Source: Brevundimonas sp.
GTDB lineage: Bacteria; Pseudomonadota; Alphaproteobacteria; Caulobacterales; Caulobacteraceae
Assembly: GCA_022712235.1 (NCBI GenBank)
Contig: JALAGW010000305.1
Coordinates: 1-6,257 of the forward strand
Length of the DNA: 6,257 nt
Direction: 5' to 3'
Positions 5,359 through 6,257 of the stretch are shown in pieces (positions within the stretch are counted from its first letter, which is position 1; the number at the start of each line of letters is the position of its first letter). The notes below the pieces were generated by a model. It saw nothing but the letters and a program-made list of their open reading frames with translations, searched no databases and was not told where the DNA came from. A program made the translations under genes and the position numbers.

Positions 5359-6257
5359 ATGGCCGATGAACCCTTGCTGACGGAAGACGACGACGCGGAA
5401 ATGCTCGAGGCGCGGATCGACGCCCCCGGCGTCCGCCTGGACAAGGCCCTGGCCTCCGCCTTCCCGACCCTGTCGCGCGCCCGGCTGCAGGCCCTGCTGG
5501 CCGAGGGTGCCGTCACCCGCGACGGCCAGCCGATCTCCAGCGGCTCTGCCAAGGCGCAGGCGGGTCTCTACGCCGTCATCCTGCCGCCCGTCGCCCCGGC
5601 CACGCCCCTGCCCGAGGCCATCCCCCTGACCGTCCTTTACGAGGACGCCGACCTGATCGTCATCGACAAGGCTCCGGGCATGGCCGCCCACCCGGCGCCC
5701 GGCTGCGAGACCGGCACCCTGGTCAACGCCCTTCTGGCCCACTGCGGCGACAGCCTGTCCGGCATAGGCGGCGTCGCCCGCCCCGGCATCGTCCACCGGC
5801 TGGACAAGGACACCTCCGGCGTCATGGTCGCCGCCAAGACCGATCGCGCCCACCAGGGCCTGTCCGCCCTGTTCGCGACCCACGACATCGAGCGCACCTA
5901 TATCGCCCTGACGCGCGGCGCGCCCACGCCCGAGAAGGCCCGCATCCAGACCCTGATCGGCCGCTCGCCGCATGACCGCAAGAAGATGGCCGTGCTCAAG
6001 GGCGGAGGCCGCGAAGCCATCACCGACTATGTGGTGCAGCGCATCTTCGGCCAGCCCGCCAAGGCCTCCGGCGCCCCAATGGCCGCCCGCGTCGCCTGCA
6101 CCCTCCACACCGGCCGCACCCACCAGATCCGCGTCCACATGGCGTCCAAGGGCTCTCCCCTGCTCGGCGACCCCGTCTATGGCTCGGGCAGCCCCGCCGC
6201 CCCCGTCCGCGCCGCCGTTGCCGAGGCCGGCCTGACCCGTCAGGCCCTCCACGCCGC
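5359..6257 (+). CDS. RluA/RluD-family 23S rRNA pseudouridine synthase, 3' end cut off
   Basis: The frame stays open to the window edge, giving 299 residues and lacking only a C-terminal tail. An S4 RNA-binding domain occupies about residues 20-60 (VRLDKALA, SRARLQALLAEGAV). The catalytic domain has LYEDADLIVIDKAPGMAAHP (93-112), GIVHRLDKDTSG (143-154) with catalytic Asp149, DRKKMAV (206-212) and TGRTHQIRVHMA (251-262), then GDPVYG (270-275). The S4 domain and these motifs point to an RluD-like enzyme modifying uridines of 23S rRNA in the large subunit; the exact target is inferred. Two in-frame ATGs are possible, 5344 and 5359, after a stop at 5323. Neither has a Shine-Dalgarno site at a normal distance (AGGAG at 5315-5319 is too far). 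ATG 5359 fits the -10 candidate just upstream. In other alphaproteobacteria this gene is often followed by rpoH, which would lie outside the window. Confidence 0.93.
   Translation, partial: MADEPLLTEDDDAEMLEARIDAPGVRLDKALASAFPTLSRARLQALLAEGAVTRDGQPISSGSAKAQAGLYAVILPPVAPATPLPEAIPLTVLYEDADLIVIDKAPGMAAHPAPGCETGTLVNALLAHCGDSLSGIGGVARPGIVHRLDKDTSGVMVAAKTDRAHQGLSALFATHDIERTYIALTRGAPTPEKARIQTLIGRSPHDRKKMAVLKGGGREAITDYVVQRIFGQPAKASGAPMAARVACTLHTGRTHQIRVHMASKGSPLLGDPVYGSGSPAAPVRAAVAEAGLTRQALHA

Noticed and set aside
1..6257. CRISPR array, tRNA, rRNA or riboswitch
   Set aside because: No regularly spaced direct repeats, cloverleaf or known aptamer pattern was seen in the intergenic stretches, all of which are short and accounted for.

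Overview
The window looks like chromosomal DNA of an alphaproteobacterium of the Caulobacterales, most likely Brevundimonas or a close relative. The reasons are very high GC with strong third-position C/G bias, Caulobacter-like -10 candidates (GCTANAWC type), the residue style of the glycolytic enzymes, and structured intergenic repeats. The genus call is inference; the gene identifications rest on clear motifs.

Layout: (1) 1-473 (+) is the C-terminal end of a secreted S41-family peptidase-like protein. (2) 589-1596 (+) is gap (GAPDH). (3) 1618-2047 is an inserted-looking unit: a small DUF559 endonuclease-like gene on the minus strand (1643-1993) enclosed by two inverted 53-bp structured repeats. 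(4) 2068-3261 (+) is pgk, closed by a strong intrinsic terminator at 3284-3318. (5) 3425-4489 (+) is a class II fructose-bisphosphate aldolase with its own putative promoter. (6) 4501-4637 is a second inverted repeat pair, here with no gene inside. (7) 4645-5283 (-) is a DUF2799 lipoprotein. (8) 5359 to the window edge (+) is an RluD-like pseudouridine synthase, transcribed divergently from the lipoprotein.

Gap, Pgk and Fba carry out consecutive reversible steps between 3-phosphoglycerate and fructose-1,6-bisphosphate. In Caulobacterales, which mostly use the Entner-Doudoroff route for hexoses, such a cluster probably serves lower glycolysis and gluconeogenesis. gap and fba share the same ribosome-binding sequence (CTCAGGAGAC) and a related GTTAC...GGCG motif upstream, which suggests co-regulation. 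pgk has neither and starts 20 bp after the repeat-bounded cassette.

The most unusual structure is the DUF559 cassette. Its two flanking repeats are equal in length, 45 of 53 positions match, and most differences are compensatory changes that preserve a small hairpin. The repeats also supply the gene's ribosome-binding site and its stop codon. A mobile or domesticated repeat/endonuclease unit is a reasonable hypothesis, but the window alone does not prove it.
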